A stretch of 64,000 nt of DNA from Gemmatimonadota bacterium (GTDB lineage: Bacteria; JAAXHH01). Each line of letters starts with the position of its first letter. Position 1 is the stretch's first letter. Under the pieces are notes generated by a model, which searched no databases, was not told the DNA's origin, and saw only the letters and a list, made by a program, of their open reading frames with translations. The stretch lies in NCBI GenBank assembly GCA_026705925.1, contig JAPOZT010000037.1, forward strand, positions 117,173 through 181,172, read 5' to 3'. Shown piece by piece: positions 63,571-64,000 of this stretch. Both the position numbers and the translations under genes were made by a program.

Positions 63571-64000
63571 TCAATATCTCCAGAACGTGGAGTGCTCGGG
63601 CGCCGGGTAGGCCACGTCGAGATGAGGCGTTTCGAGGCGTACCTGTCCCTCGTGCAGGCTGTCCACTCCCGCCGCGGTGAGGCCCGTCGTCAGCAGGGTC
63701 CGTTCCACGGGATAGGCGGCCTCGCCGGTGAGGAACATCTGCTCCACATTGTTGACCTGCGGCGAGAAGAAGTTGGCCAGCGTGGTGCGCGCGGGCGGCA
63801 TGGGCAGGTACATCTGGGTCGACAGCGGTTCGCTCCGCCCCGCGATGCGCGCCGCGAAGTTGAAGTCCTCCACCAGTCCGTTGAAGAGGATCATGGTGCA
63901 CCGGAGCCCGTCACGGTGCTCGTAGGTGTAGGCCACCGGATCCTCCACCATCCGCTTCATCTCGTTGATGGTGGGGAAGATATGGTTGAAGCCGTCGCGT
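63571..64000 (-). CDS. Partial paralogue of the preceding unknown protein (C-terminal part)
   Basis: The open frame runs off the right edge; 142 residues are visible, opening with the partial sequence RDGFNHIFPTINEMKRMVED. It shares with the protein at 62350 the pattern AYTYEHRDGLRCTMILFNG, YPVERTLLTTGL and GQVRLETPH before the stop. It lies upstream of that gene in the same operon. Function unknown. Confidence 0.75.
   Translation of the reverse strand, partial: RDGFNHIFPTINEMKRMVEDPVAYTYEHRDGLRCTMILFNGLVEDFNFAARIAGRSEPLSTQMYLPMPPARTTLANFFSPQVNNVEQMFLTGEAAYPVERTLLTTGLTAAGVDSLHEGQVRLETPHLDVAYPAPEHSTFWRY

Overview
The window is about 62-63% G+C, densely coded on both strands and built from short operons and single genes. 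The gene content is Gfo/Idh/MocA oxidoreductases, class-V aminotransferases, phytanoyl-CoA dioxygenase, BNR/Asp-box proteins, LamG proteins, VOC and DinB proteins, and many ankyrin proteins. This mix resembles uncultured marine or sponge-associated FCB-type lineages such as Latescibacterota or Poribacteria. That placement is an inference from gene content; no rRNA or other phylogenetic marker was found. I saw no tRNA, rRNA, CRISPR array, insertion sequence or prophage.

Layout. 1-7196: end of an MFS transporter, then a minus-strand operon (unknown helical protein, ABC ATPase, FtsX-type permease, HlyD-type adaptor, alpha/beta hydrolase). 7560-17623: small-molecule metabolism (LamG lipid- or glycan-related secreted protein, two class-V aminotransferases, a PfkB kinase, two Gfo/Idh enzymes, an Ldh2-type dehydrogenase, an HpcH-type aldolase, and a methyltransferase interrupted by tandem TGA codons). 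17744-22033: DUF481 outer-membrane protein, PhyH, DinB, VOC, and a BNR protein translationally coupled to a MoaD/ThiS-like protein. 22039-25289: two ankyrin genes, one of them an ECF sigma factor fused to about 520 residues of ankyrin repeats. 25415-34448: a DNA-repair-rich minus-strand run (nucleotidyltransferase, uvrA, polB, YdeI-like, VOC, AlkA-like). 34690-60263: an ankyrin-rich region with ten more ankyrin genes, including a truncated-haemoglobin/ankyrin fusion, interspersed with pdxH, dinB, sfsA, an SDR, a Gfo/Idh enzyme, a sialidase-like protein, an AraC regulator and small membrane proteins. 60455-64000: yggX, a radical SAM gene, and two tandem paralogues of an unrecognised family.

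Main results. (1) The radical SAM gene at 60763 does not end at its first TGA. The codons TGC-TGA-GCG-GAG-CCC read Cys-Sec-Ala-Glu-Pro, the tail of the CUAEP/CCAEP radical SAM (seleno)protein family, and a 17-nt hairpin with a GG loop lies 13 nt downstream, as expected for a bacterial SECIS. (2) The methyltransferase at 15834-16577 has two adjacent in-frame TGA codons inside an otherwise intact gene, followed 11 nt later by another 17-nt G-loop hairpin, so it may be a second selenoprotein gene with Sec-Sec. (3) Ankyrin repeats are attached to an ECF sigma factor and to a group-II truncated haemoglobin, within a family of 12 ankyrin genes in 38 kb. (4) Degenerate tandem repeats with units of 9, 15, 18 or 33 bp (multiples of three) recur both inside genes, in frame, and between genes.
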